64,000 bases of DNA from Nocardia terrae. Its GTDB lineage: Bacteria; Actinomycetota; Actinomycetes; Mycobacteriales; Mycobacteriaceae. The notes below the pieces were generated by a model. It was given only the letters and a program-made list of their open reading frames with translations. It was not told the DNA's origin and ran no database searches. The DNA lies in contig NZ_WRPP01000004.1 in NCBI RefSeq assembly GCF_009760405.1, positions 248,001 to 312,000 on the forward strand. Direction: 5' to 3'. Within the stretch, counting starts at the first letter, position 1. Each line of letters begins with the position of its first letter. Shown piece by piece: positions 1-7,634 of the stretch. Made by a program: the position numbers and the translations under genes.

Positions 1-1336
1 CAACCCCGAGACGGTCGTCTATACCATCAATCCCAAGGCGATCTGGTCGGACGGCACCCCGATCACCTGGGAAGACATCTCTGCGCAAGCCAATGCGCTG
101 AGCGGGCGGAACAAGGCCTTCCAGATCAACAACACCCAAGGCTGGGACCGTGTCGAGAAGGTTGAGCGCGGCGTCGACGATCGCCAGGCCGTTGTCACTT
201 TCAACAAGCATTTCGGTGAATGGCGGGGCCAGTTCGCGGGCAACAGCTTCCTCTACCCGAAATCCGTGACGGGGACCCCCGAAGCATTCAACACGGGCTT
301 CGTGAATGCCATGGGTGCCAGCGCGGGCCCGTTCATCGTCCAGTCCGTCGATCGTGGACAGGGTCGAATCACGCTGGGCCGCAATCCGAAATGGTGGGGT
401 AATACACCGAAACTGGACACCATCACCTTCAGCGTCCTCGACGCCCAGGCCATGGTTCCCGCGCTGCAGAACAATGAGATCGACGCCGTAGGCCTGGCGA
501 GCCGCGACGAACTCAAGTCCGCCCAAGGCACCGCGGGCGTCGCCATCCGGCGGGCCAACAGCAGCCAGTGGTCGCACCTGACCTTCAACGGCGCGCCCGG
601 TTCCATCCTGGCCGATCCCGCGCTCCGGGTGGCCATCAGCAAGGCCATCGACCGGCAGGGCATCGCGACAGCCATGGAGAACGGTCTGGTCATCGATCCC
701 AAGCCGCTCAACAACCACATCTACCTCACGAACCAAAAGGGCTACCAGGACAACTCGCTGGGCTTCGACCCCGACGCCGCGGCCAAGGAACTCGATGCTC
801 TTGGTTGGAAGGTCCCGCCCGGCGGCGGTACCCGGGAAAAGGACGGTCGCAAACTCGAGATCCGCGACGTCATGTACAACCAGGACTACTGGGTGCAGCT
901 GGCGCAGATCATGCAGCAGAACCTCGACCGGATCGGCGTGAAGCTCACCATCGACACCAAGCCGGGGCAGGACTTCTTCCCCAAGTACATCAAGACCGGT
1001 GATTTCGATGTAGCGCAGTTCGTTTGGGTCGGTGATCTGTTCCCGCTCGGCAGTCTCGACCAGATCTGGGGCTATCACCCGGACGACTGGCAGGGCAACT
1101 ACGGCCACATCGGCTCCGAGGAGATCAACAACCTGATCGAGCAGACCGTCTCCGAGCTGGATCCGCAGAAGGCGATGGAAATGGCCAACCAGGTCGACAA
1201 GAAGGTCTTCGAAGAGGGACACTCCCTGCCGCTGATCCAGTCGCCGGCCAATATCGGCGTGCGCGCTAACCTCGCCAATTACGGTGCGCCCGGTCTGCTG
1301 AGCCTGGACTACACGAAAATCGGCTTCCTGAAGTGA
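1..1336 (+). CDS. ABC transporter substrate-binding protein, family 5 (5' end missing)
   Basis: This is the C-terminal part of an extracellular solute-binding protein of the peptide/opine/nickel (SBP_bac_5) family, which delivers oligopeptides or similar ligands to an ABC importer. The reading frame is open from base 2, so the signal peptide and N-terminal lobe lie outside the window. The visible 444 residues begin with the family-typical stretch YTINPKAIWSDGTPITWEDI and later include the lobe with NPKWWG and the ALRVAISKAIDR region. The stop codon overlaps the GTG of the next gene by three bases. The ligand cannot be told from sequence; no permease or ATPase gene follows, so those would have to lie upstream or elsewhere. 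Confidence 0.9.
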   Translation, partial: NPETVVYTINPKAIWSDGTPITWEDISAQANALSGRNKAFQINNTQGWDRVEKVERGVDDRQAVVTFNKHFGEWRGQFAGNSFLYPKSVTGTPEAFNTGFVNAMGASAGPFIVQSVDRGQGRITLGRNPKWWGNTPKLDTITFSVLDAQAMVPALQNNEIDAVGLASRDELKSAQGTAGVAIRRANSSQWSHLTFNGAPGSILADPALRVAISKAIDRQGIATAMENGLVIDPKPLNNHIYLTNQKGYQDNSLGFDPDAAAKELDALGWKVPPGGGTREKDGRKLEIRDVMYNQDYWVQLAQIMQQNLDRIGVKLTIDTKPGQDFFPKYIKTGDFDVAQFVWVGDLFPLGSLDQIWGYHPDDWQGNYGHIGSEEINNLIEQTVSELDPQKAMEMANQVDKKVFEEGHSLPLIQSPANIGVRANLANYGAPGLLSLDYTKIGFLK

Positions 1337-1989
1337 ATTCCCGGATGGGTCAGCCTCTGGCCTATCCGGCGCTCGTGACGATCGGGACCCTGGCGATCAC
1401 GCTCGCCTGGGTCCCGTTCGCCGATCCGGACCAGGTGGCCATGCTCGGCACTGTCACCCTGATCATCCTGGGTTACACAGGGTTTCGGTTCGCGATGGCG
1501 CTCGGGTATCTACCCGTCGGGGTGCCCGGCGGGGCCGAGCGCCGTGAGGTGGCGGTGCGGCGGGTGCGACAGCAGCATCGGCTTGTCAGCCGGTCCTGGC
1601 TGGAATTCACCGTAGGCGGGAGGGACCGTTGGCTGCCGGTGTATTTCGATCCCAAACTGGTGACGCTCACGCAGGACTCGGCCGAATTGGCCGGGCGGAT
1701 GGTGTTCGTCGAAGGGCATCGGGTGTATCCGTCCGGGCGAGTACGCAATTCGGAGCCGGTGGGTCGGCTGATCGACAATCCGGTGCGGCCGGACCCGGAA
1801 GCGCTGACGCGCACCGGACTTGGCCGCAGACTCCTGTTGGACGCACAATCGGCGGTCGTCGGCCCGTTCGCGGGTTTGCTGTGGGTGTACGCATCGGGCG
1901 GCGGGTGGTCGGCCTTCGTGGCCGCGACACTGGTCGCGGCGGCAGCAGCGACCTGGTTGGCCACCATCCGAGGCTCCGACCCGAGCTGA
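1333..1989 (+). CDS. hypothetical membrane protein
   Basis: The product of about 218 residues belongs to no family I recognise. It has two hydrophobic helices at the N-terminus (about residues 10-60), a soluble middle with a basic patch around RREVAVRRVRQQHR, and a C-terminal pair of helices (about 165-210) ending in a short polar tail. The GTG start overlaps the stop of the solute-binding protein gene (GTGA), so the two are probably translated as a pair; an ATG four codons further in (1345) is an alternative start. A role in transport is only suggested by position. Confidence 0.65.
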   Translation: MNSRMGQPLAYPALVTIGTLAITLAWVPFADPDQVAMLGTVTLIILGYTGFRFAMALGYLPVGVPGGAERREVAVRRVRQQHRLVSRSWLEFTVGGRDRWLPVYFDPKLVTLTQDSAELAGRMVFVEGHRVYPSGRVRNSEPVGRLIDNPVRPDPEALTRTGLGRRLLLDAQSAVVGPFAGLLWVYASGGGWSAFVAATLVAAAAATWLATIRGSDPS

Positions 1990-1996
1990 ACAGGGC

Positions 1997-2953
1997 TCAA
2001 TCGGCGAATCGGGCGACGGCATCGTAGATGCTCGCCACCATGGCCGGGCTGCCAGTGTGCCCGGAGTCGTCAATGATCCGCAGTTCCGCGTCTGGCCAGG
2101 CTTGCGCGAGTTCCCAGGCCGTGCGCACCGGCGCGGACAGGTCGAGTCGGCCATGGATCAGGATGCCGGGGATTCCGGCAAGCTGGTGTGCGTCACGCAG
2201 TAACCGGTCGTCGTCGAGCCAGGCCGCGTGTGCGAAATAGTGAGTACAGATCCGCACGAAAGCCAAGCGCGCCGCATCGAGCTTCGCACTGTATTGACCT
2301 GGCGCGCCCAGGGTTTCATGTGCGATCACCGCATCCTCCCAGGCGCACCACTCTCGCGCGGCCCGCTCGCGCACAGCCGGATCCTGATGTTCCATCAACT
2401 GCCTGTAGCCCTCGACCAGATTTCCGCCCCGGTATGCGGCGGGTGCCTCGCTCCGGAATCGTTCCCACTCGATCGGTAGGAGTAGCCGCAGTCCGCCGTA
2501 GAGCCAGTCGATCTCCTGTGGACGAGCCATGGTCACCCCGACCAGCACGATTCCGATGACCCGCTCCGGGTGACGCTCGGCGTAGGCGAGGATGAGGGTG
2601 CAACCCCACGAACCGCCGTAGAGCACCCAGCGCTCGATAACGAGGTGCTCACGCAACCGCTCCATATCGGCCAACAGATGTTCAGTGGTGTTATGTGCCA
2701 TGTCAACGCGGGGATCGGAGGCGTGCGGCAGGCTCTCACCACAACCGCGCTGATCGAACAGGACAATCCGGAACACGTTGGGATCGAACTGTTTACGAGC
2801 TCCGCGGTGTCCACCGCCACCGGGACCACCGTGCACTGCCAACACGGGCCGACCGGCCGGATTCCCGCTGGTTTCCCAGTAGATCCGGTTGCCGTCGCCG
2901 ACATCCAGCAAGCCTGACGCATGGGGCTCGATCGCGGAAAACGGCGGCCGCAC
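1997..2953 (-). CDS. pip: proline iminopeptidase (prolyl aminopeptidase, peptidase S33)
   Basis: This alpha/beta hydrolase of 318 residues removes N-terminal proline from peptides in the cytoplasm. The oxyanion-hole motif HGGPGGG is at residues 41-47, DQRGCGES follows at 67-74, and the nucleophile elbow GGSWG places the catalytic serine at 115. Asp271 (in HGRLDLSAP) and His299 (in DDSGHTGS) complete the triad. Length and motif order fit the family. The start is a GTG that overlaps by one base the stop of the S51 peptidase gene upstream, so the two peptidases are probably one transcript acting on small peptides. Specificity for proline is inferred from the family signature. Confidence 0.92.
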   Translation of the reverse strand: MRPPFSAIEPHASGLLDVGDGNRIYWETSGNPAGRPVLAVHGGPGGGGHRGARKQFDPNVFRIVLFDQRGCGESLPHASDPRVDMAHNTTEHLLADMERLREHLVIERWVLYGGSWGCTLILAYAERHPERVIGIVLVGVTMARPQEIDWLYGGLRLLLPIEWERFRSEAPAAYRGGNLVEGYRQLMEHQDPAVRERAAREWCAWEDAVIAHETLGAPGQYSAKLDAARLAFVRICTHYFAHAAWLDDDRLLRDAHQLAGIPGILIHGRLDLSAPVRTAWELAQAWPDAELRIIDDSGHTGSPAMVASIYDAVARFAD

Positions 2954-3648
2954 TATCGACCTGGCTGGTCGAAGAGCTTCCAGTGCCCCTCGGAGATGAC
3001 TTCGATGGCACCATCCACCACCTTGATAGCCGTCTCGTCATCGACCGCATACCCCGGAACCGGCATACGCGCGGCCCATTTCTCGGCGTCGGCCATGGTG
3101 TTCTCCGGACACCTCACGTTGTCCAGGTGTGGGAACATCGAGAATCCGACCATGCCGAGCGTGTGGTCGCCGGCCTCGGTCGGCCTCCAGCCGACGAACT
3201 CTTCCCCGACATTCGGGGCCATCACCATGCTGCCGGCGCTCAGTCCCACATAGACCGTCCGGCTCAGCGAAGGCAACAGATCCGCCAGTCCGGATGCGCG
3301 CATCCAGTGGTGCAGATACAAGACGTCACCGCCACACACCAGCAGGGCGTCGGTCTCCCGGACCATGGGGACCCAGTTCTCTGAGTCGATGCTGGGCAGC
3401 GCGGTCAACTCCAGCATTCCCACGGACTTCCACCCGAGTTCGACCATGGGGTTGGGGCTCTGCCCGGCAATCTGCCGCCACGTCAGGACAGCGGTCCCGG
3501 GCAGTCCGCCGTACATCGCGGTGGGGATGCACAGAGCAGTGGACTCGGAGATGGGTTTGCCCAGCATGTCGACCAGTGCGTCACGAATGCTCTGATTGCT
3601 GACACCACCGGAGGTGAGAAGAAGCTTCACGGCACCTTCCTTGTCCAT
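2953..3648 (-). CDS. peptidase E-like protein (S51 family, Ser-dependent dipeptidase fold)
   Basis: The product resembles peptidase E/cyanophycinase-type S51 proteins, which use a serine nucleophile in a glutamine-amidotransferase-like fold. The nucleophile motif GLSAGSM places Ser137 (counting from the ATG at 3648), preceded by a hydrophobic strand and by the CGGD motif at 105-108. An upstream in-frame start at 3729 would add 27 residues without family similarity, so I chose the internal ATG; no strong ribosome binding site supports either. The gene is followed directly by pip with a one-base overlap. Family members cleave Asp-X dipeptides, but the substrate here is not determined by sequence. 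Confidence 0.8.
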   Translation of the reverse strand: MDKEGAVKLLLTSGGVSNQSIRDALVDMLGKPISESTALCIPTAMYGGLPGTAVLTWRQIAGQSPNPMVELGWKSVGMLELTALPSIDSENWVPMVRETDALLVCGGDVLYLHHWMRASGLADLLPSLSRTVYVGLSAGSMVMAPNVGEEFVGWRPTEAGDHTLGMVGFSMFPHLDNVRCPENTMADAEKWAARMPVPGYAVDDETAIKVVDGAIEVISEGHWKLFDQPGR

Positions 3649-3861
3649 CGTGAGCCGTGCTGGGAAGGGGTATTTTCGTGGCGCGCCGAAGACTTCCAGC
3701 GTCACCAGATCCTTTGGCAGACAAGTCAATCACGGTGCATCGACTCGCACAAGCGTACGAATCAGCAGTACCGACACTCTCCGAGCTCCACCGGCATGCA
3801 GTGAGGTGCGACGAATCGGGCATTGATGTTCCTCAGTGCATGCTCGTAGTCGGCGCGCCGA
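3649..3861. other. intergenic stretch, no supported gene
   Basis: Short open frames occur on both strands but none has a ribosome binding site plus family similarity. The stretch probably holds the promoter for the S51-pip pair, reading leftwards. The only alternative is a longer N-terminus for the S51 protein reaching 3729. Confidence 0.4.
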
Positions 3862-4086
3862 TTACGGCCGGTCGAATTCGCCATCCCGGACGCCCGCGGT
3901 GAAGGCATCCCATTCGCCGGGCGTGTAGACGAGAACATGTCCGTCCCTGGCTTTCGAGTGGCGCACTGCAATATCGCCATCGGCCAGGAAGGCAACCTCG
4001 ACGCAGTCGGGGCCGTTGCCGCTCTTGGTGCTCTTGCGGAATAGGGCGTTGCGGAGGCGGGTGTCCGTACCGGACAGGTTGTACAT
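3862..4086 (-). CDS. DUF397 domain-containing protein (second copy)
   Basis: A 74-residue protein made almost wholly of a DUF397 domain: FRKSTKSGNGPDCVEVAFL, then VRHSKARDG, then the W in TPGEWDAFTAGV. DUF397 proteins in actinomycetes are small partners of XRE/DUF5753 regulators (for example around the Streptomyces whiJ and abaA loci). It lies 29 bases downstream of a second DUF397 gene and is probably the last gene of the XRE-DUF397-DUF397 operon. The ATG at 4086 was chosen because the upstream in-frame extension is arginine-rich and looks like non-coding sequence read in the wrong frame. Confidence 0.85.
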   Translation of the reverse strand: MYNLSGTDTRLRNALFRKSTKSGNGPDCVEVAFLADGDIAVRHSKARDGHVLVYTPGEWDAFTAGVRDGEFDRP

Positions 4087-4115
4087 CGTGGCTAACCGTT
4101 CTTCCGGCTCCAGGA

Positions 4116-4310
4116 TCAGCGTTGCCAGATTTTGCTGCCGAGAAATTCGTCCCAATCCGCGCCTGCGAAAACCAGGTTGGGGCCTGCCGGGTCCTTGGAG
4201 TCGCGGACTCCGACCCGGCCGCCTGCGAATGCGACTTCGACGCACTCTCCGCCGCTGCCGCCGCTGTATGTGCTCTTGTGCCATTCCGCTTCGGACCAGT
4301 CGATGTTCAC
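4116..4310 (-). CDS. DUF397 domain-containing protein (first copy)
   Basis: A 64-residue DUF397 protein with the family pattern WHKSTYSGGSGGECVEVAF, then VRDSKDP, then the aromatic-acidic end WDEF. Its ATG overlaps the stop of the XRE regulator (ATGA), so the two are translationally coupled. That arrangement is the classic actinomycete pairing, in which the small protein is thought to modulate the regulator. It is clearly diverged from the copy just downstream, so the duplication is not recent. Confidence 0.88.
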   Translation of the reverse strand: MNIDWSEAEWHKSTYSGGSGGECVEVAFAGGRVGVRDSKDPAGPNLVFAGADWDEFLGSKIWQR

Positions 4311-5188
4311 GTTGCGAACTCCCTTGCTGCCTTGCGGAGCAGATCCCTGCTGGCCTGCTCGCCCAACGCTAGGCTTCGGTGCCTGGCGGCGGCGCGTTGA
4401 TAGCGCTCGACCACACGTTGGTCAGTGAAATACATTGCTCCCGTGTAACTCTCAACGTAGACGACGGTCGGCTCGACGATCTGACCGTTTCCATCGATCC
4501 CGAAATCCAGCACGATGAACGGTCCTGTCAGGTCACCGAGCGGGAGGCCCGCCGCAAAGGGAAGCACCCTGATCGAGAAGTTGTCGCGGGTACTCAGGTC
4601 GGCGAGGCGACGGAGTTGGGTGGCCATGATCTTGGCGCTACCGATCACGCGGTGCAGCACCGATTCATCCAGGACCATGTCAACCTCGATCGGAAGTGCT
4701 TTGCGGGTGAACAGCACTTGGCGATTCATGCGGATCTCGACGCGGCGGTCGATCTCGACGGATGTCGCCTCGGGATGGACGGTTGTGAACAGCGACCGTG
4801 CAAAGTCGGCGGTTTGTGCCAGTCCGGGAACGAGTTCGGCGTATGAGGTCAGCTTCTTGGCATCGGCTTCCAGTCCGATGTAAACATCGAAATCCTCCGG
4901 AATCACATCGCCGTACTCGTGCCACCAATGCTTGGTGTTGGCCTGCTGTGCGAGTCCCTTCAGCCCCTCAGTCGTGGTTTCATCGGCACCGAGTACGCGG
5001 CAGATGGCTTCGATGTCCCAGAGTCGTATCCGCACGGCAGGATCGGCGGTCTCCAGCCGTTGGACTGTCGAGTCGCCCCGTTCGATCGCCTTGGCGACGT
5101 TGGCGATCGTCATGCCGGACTGCTGTCGTAGGTCGCGTAGGTGCCGACCGAGTTGCCGTCGAGGGATTGTGGACCCGTTCTGAGACAT
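4307..5188 (-). CDS. XRE-family regulator with DUF5753 (Scr1/WhiJ-type)
   Basis: A 293-residue DNA-binding protein with an N-terminal helix-turn-helix (about residues 10-65, including LRQQSGMTIANVAKAIERGD) followed by a DUF5753 domain that starts near the YIGLEADA motif, as in Streptomyces developmental regulators. The ATG at 5188 is preceded by AGGAGGG four bases away; an upstream ATG would add residues that overlap the putative operator. It heads an operon with two DUF397 genes. A near-perfect palindrome at 5200-5220 lies just upstream and suggests autoregulation and control of the divergent small genes. Target genes are unknown. Confidence 0.9.
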   Translation of the reverse strand: MSQNGSTIPRRQLGRHLRDLRQQSGMTIANVAKAIERGDSTVQRLETADPAVRIRLWDIEAICRVLGADETTTEGLKGLAQQANTKHWWHEYGDVIPEDFDVYIGLEADAKKLTSYAELVPGLAQTADFARSLFTTVHPEATSVEIDRRVEIRMNRQVLFTRKALPIEVDMVLDESVLHRVIGSAKIMATQLRRLADLSTRDNFSIRVLPFAAGLPLGDLTGPFIVLDFGIDGNGQIVEPTVVYVESYTGAMYFTDQRVVERYQRAAARHRSLALGEQASRDLLRKAAREFAT

Positions 5189-5199
5189 CTTCCCTCCTA

Positions 5200-5220
5200 T
5201 GTGAATGTGAAACATTCGCA
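5200..5220. promoter_or_regulatory. palindrome, candidate operator of the XRE regulator
   Basis: TGTGAATGT-GAA-ACATTCGCA has arms matching at 8 of 9 positions around a 3-base spacer. It begins 12 bases upstream of the regulator ATG, next to the ribosome binding site and between divergent genes, as expected for an autoregulatory site. Binding is inferred. Confidence 0.5.
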
Positions 5221-5353
5221 TACTGGATGACGTTCGAGCAGTCTTGGATCGCGCGATGAGCGTGCGTGAATTCTATCGTGGTCGCTTGAGGCAGCCACGG
5301 TGAATTATCCAAATTCCGTTGTTCAGCACATGGTTTCGCTGTGAGCTGAGGAC

Positions 5354-5551
5354 ATGGACACATGGATTTCGCTACTGGCAATCGCCTGCTGCGTTGCCCT
5401 CGTCGCAGGTGTTCGTTGGAGTATCGACTACGACAGCCCCCAGATCCCTCCAGCGACAGGTGGGCCGCTGGTCATGGCCGGAGGCGTTGAGTTGCGTCAG
5501 GTTCCGCTAGAGAACCGGCATCGGGCGCACGGCAGGCATCGGGCCGGGTGA
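5354..5551 (+). CDS. small membrane-anchored hypothetical protein
   Basis: A possible 65-residue protein with one N-terminal hydrophobic segment (about residues 4-20) and a short polar tail ending in basic residues. The start ATG is preceded by GAGGAC, the same leader found before the next gene, and only four bases separate the two genes, which supports translation as a pair. No family is recognised. It is divergent from the XRE-DUF397 operon and may be controlled by the palindrome between them. Low complexity of the tail keeps confidence modest. Confidence 0.42.
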   Translation: MDTWISLLAIACCVALVAGVRWSIDYDSPQIPPATGGPLVMAGGVELRQVPLENRHRAHGRHRAG

Positions 5552-5555
5552 GGAC

Positions 5556-5831
5556 ATGACCAATCCGTACATCGCGCCCGAAGACCTTCCGCGGCGGGAT
5601 TCGCGCAAGCTGCCCTCGTGGGCGAAACCGGGTGCGGTGGTTCGGTTTCGGGTGACCGGGCGGGAGGTGGTCGAATGTCGGATCGAGGTGGCTACCGACC
5701 GGGGGATCACGTTGTCGAATGGGGAGCGGTTCCTCGTCGCACATCTGCGGTGGGGAAGCTCCGATGACACAAGTTATTTCGAGAAGTACGACGCGATCGG
5801 ACGCATCACGAAGACTGCACGGCCGGTGTGA
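5556..5831 (+). CDS. hypothetical protein, small, soluble
   Basis: A 91-residue protein without signal or membrane segment, which I do not assign to a family. The middle (about residues 25-75) alternates hydrophobic and polar residues like a small beta-barrel: GAVVRFRVTGREVVECRIEV followed by a glycine turn and HLRWGSSDDTSYFEKYD. The ATG follows GAGGAC and sits four bases after the preceding small gene. A strong hairpin terminator follows directly. Association with the divergent XRE-DUF397 operon is by position only. Confidence 0.6.
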   Translation: MTNPYIAPEDLPRRDSRKLPSWAKPGAVVRFRVTGREVVECRIEVATDRGITLSNGERFLVAHLRWGSSDDTSYFEKYDAIGRITKTARPV

Positions 5832-5835
5832 ACCG

Positions 5836-5877
5836 AACGGCCTGTCCCGGGGGTGCTCCTCCCAGGGACAGGCCGTT
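5836..5877. terminator. bidirectional hairpin terminator
   Basis: Perfect 13-base arms AACGGCCTGTCCC and GGGACAGGCCGTT surround a 16-base loop between two convergent genes. It ends transcription from both the small-gene pair and the acyltransferase. Confidence 0.8.
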
Positions 5878-5891
5878 TGCGGTTTCAGTGC

Positions 5892-6638
5892 TTATTCGGG
5901 TTTGGTGCGGCGGGCTGCTTTTTCGGCGGCTTCGGCGGCGTCCATGGCGTTGGCTTCCTCCAGGGTGGGGGCGCTGCCGCCGAGGCGGGCGGGGACCCAG
6001 TAGGCGCCGGGCTCGTGGGTGTAGTCCTTTTGGAGGTCCAGGAGCATGGATTCCATGGTCTTGTGGAGCTCTTCGGTCAGGGCCGAGGCGGGCTCGTAGG
6101 GCTGGATGGGCTTGCCTACCGCGATGGAGATGGGGGTGTTGGTGCGGCCCAGGCGTTTCGGGAAGCCCTTGGTCCAGACGCGCTGGGCGCCCCAGATGAC
6201 CATGGGGATGATGGGGACGTTCGCCTCGATGGCCATGCGGGCCGCGCCGGACTTGAATTCCTTGATCTCGAAGCTGCGGCTGATGGTGGCTTCGGGGTAG
6301 ACGCCGACCAGTTCGCCGGAGCGCAGGCGGTCGACGGCCTCGTGGTAGGAGTCCGCGCCCGCGGACCGGTCGACCGGAATGTGCTTGAGGGCGCGCATGA
6401 TCGGGCCGGAGATGGAGTTGTCGAAGACTTCCTTCTTGGCCATGAAGCGGATGTAGCGCTTCACGGTGCGCGCGGGCAGACCCGCGTAGGTGAAGTCCAT
6501 ATAACCGGTGTGGTTGATCGCGATCACCGCACCACCGGTCGCCGGAATGTTTTCGTCACCCTTGACGGTGAACTTCAGGCCCTGTGCCGCGAAAACGGTG
6601 CGGGCCAGCCCGATGACGGGGTAGTAGACGGGTTCCAC
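5892..6638 (-). CDS. PlsC-type 1-acyl-glycerol-3-phosphate acyltransferase (Rv3816c-like)
   Basis: A 248-residue membrane-associated acyltransferase of phospholipid synthesis. The catalytic HX4D motif appears in AINHTGYMDF, and the acceptor-binding motif as YPEATISR, about 75 residues apart, as in the family. I placed the start at a GTG (6638) because the N-terminus then reads VEPVYYPVIGLAR, close to mycobacterial Rv3814c-Rv3816c proteins as I recall them; frame upstream remains open but looks non-coding. The C-terminal 40 residues are charged and alanine-rich. The acyl substrate is not evident. The gene marks the left end of synteny with M. tuberculosis. Confidence 0.85.
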   Translation of the reverse strand: MEPVYYPVIGLARTVFAAQGLKFTVKGDENIPATGGAVIAINHTGYMDFTYAGLPARTVKRYIRFMAKKEVFDNSISGPIMRALKHIPVDRSAGADSYHEAVDRLRSGELVGVYPEATISRSFEIKEFKSGAARMAIEANVPIIPMVIWGAQRVWTKGFPKRLGRTNTPISIAVGKPIQPYEPASALTEELHKTMESMLLDLQKDYTHEPGAYWVPARLGGSAPTLEEANAMDAAEAAEKAARRTKPE

Positions 6639-6743
6639 AAGTCCGCTAGCGTAGTCGCTGCCCGCGCGGCATCCAGTGATCCAGGCAACACCTTCTTGAT
6701 TGATGTGACTTCCAGACACTGAAAGAGGTTCGCAGGAGTGACG

Positions 6744-7598
6744 GTGCCCTTGACAAGCAGCGGCCGGACAGCGCCGCGTGCACATCTCCGCAAGGGGCTG
6801 CTCGGGACATTGCTGATCGGCGCGGCGTGCTTCGGCGCGGGCTGCGATTCGCATGTCGGGATCGAGGGAACCGATTGGCACGCGGACTCCGGCGATGCCG
6901 CGCAGACCGTCACCGATACCCGGACCGCGCCCGCGGCGGCGATCGGTGGCGTCGGCTCGGTGCCCGGCAGGCCGGAGGCCGCGGCGGCCGTCGCCCGCTG
7001 GGCGGCCGATCTGCGCGGCAGGGGGCTGGACGAACTGGCCGGCCGCTGCTGGACCATGGCCCCGCGCAACGTGCACGCCATGTACGCCGAGCCGCAAACC
7101 ATCCTCGACGCGCTGGCCGGGCCCGGTAGCATCAGCGAAAACGCGGTGACCTGGCAGAACACCGAGGTGATCGTCACCGCGCAAGATCGCGACATCGCCA
7201 CCGGCTACGCCTGCCCGCACGTGTACCCGACCGGCGGCGAGGCCGGATTCAACGACGCCGACGCGCGACACACGGTGCGGCGCTTCCTATCCCGTGCCAC
7301 CGGCAATCCGCTCGACCCCGCCGACCGGGAGGACGCGTATCCGCTGATCTGCGCGGCCGGACGCACCTGGGATCCGGACGGCACCGGCAAACCGTCGAAT
7401 GTGCCGCTGGCGGTGAACCCGTCGAAGCCGGGCACGGTAAAGACCTTCGTGGACCAGTCCATCAAATCGGAGTGGCCGCGCGGCGGGTACATCACCGTGT
7501 CCGTGCCGGTCACCACCGGGACGGGTAATCAGACAAAGCAGATATACACCTTGAAGTCGGGCTCCGAGGGTTACTGCATCGGCGACGTCTCCGGCTAG
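6744..7598 (+). CDS. putative exported protein, possible lipoprotein
   Basis: About 284 residues. A basic N-terminus is followed by a hydrophobic stretch LLGTLLIGAACFGAGC, which could be a lipoprotein signal, although the residues before the last cysteine do not match the lipobox well. The rest is soluble with several cysteines (RCWTM, YACPH, LICAAG, YCIGD), suggesting disulphides outside the membrane. The GTG at 6744 has AGGAG five bases upstream; another GTG at 6738 overlaps that site. It is divergent from the acyltransferase and is followed by the Rieske gene after 36 bases, probably in one transcript. No family recognised. Confidence 0.7.
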   Translation: MPLTSSGRTAPRAHLRKGLLGTLLIGAACFGAGCDSHVGIEGTDWHADSGDAAQTVTDTRTAPAAAIGGVGSVPGRPEAAAAVARWAADLRGRGLDELAGRCWTMAPRNVHAMYAEPQTILDALAGPGSISENAVTWQNTEVIVTAQDRDIATGYACPHVYPTGGEAGFNDADARHTVRRFLSRATGNPLDPADREDAYPLICAAGRTWDPDGTGKPSNVPLAVNPSKPGTVKTFVDQSIKSEWPRGGYITVSVPVTTGTGNQTKQIYTLKSGSEGYCIGDVSG

Positions 7599-7634
7599 TC
7601 GGTAGTCTGGGTGGCTGGTAACGGTCAGGGAGGA

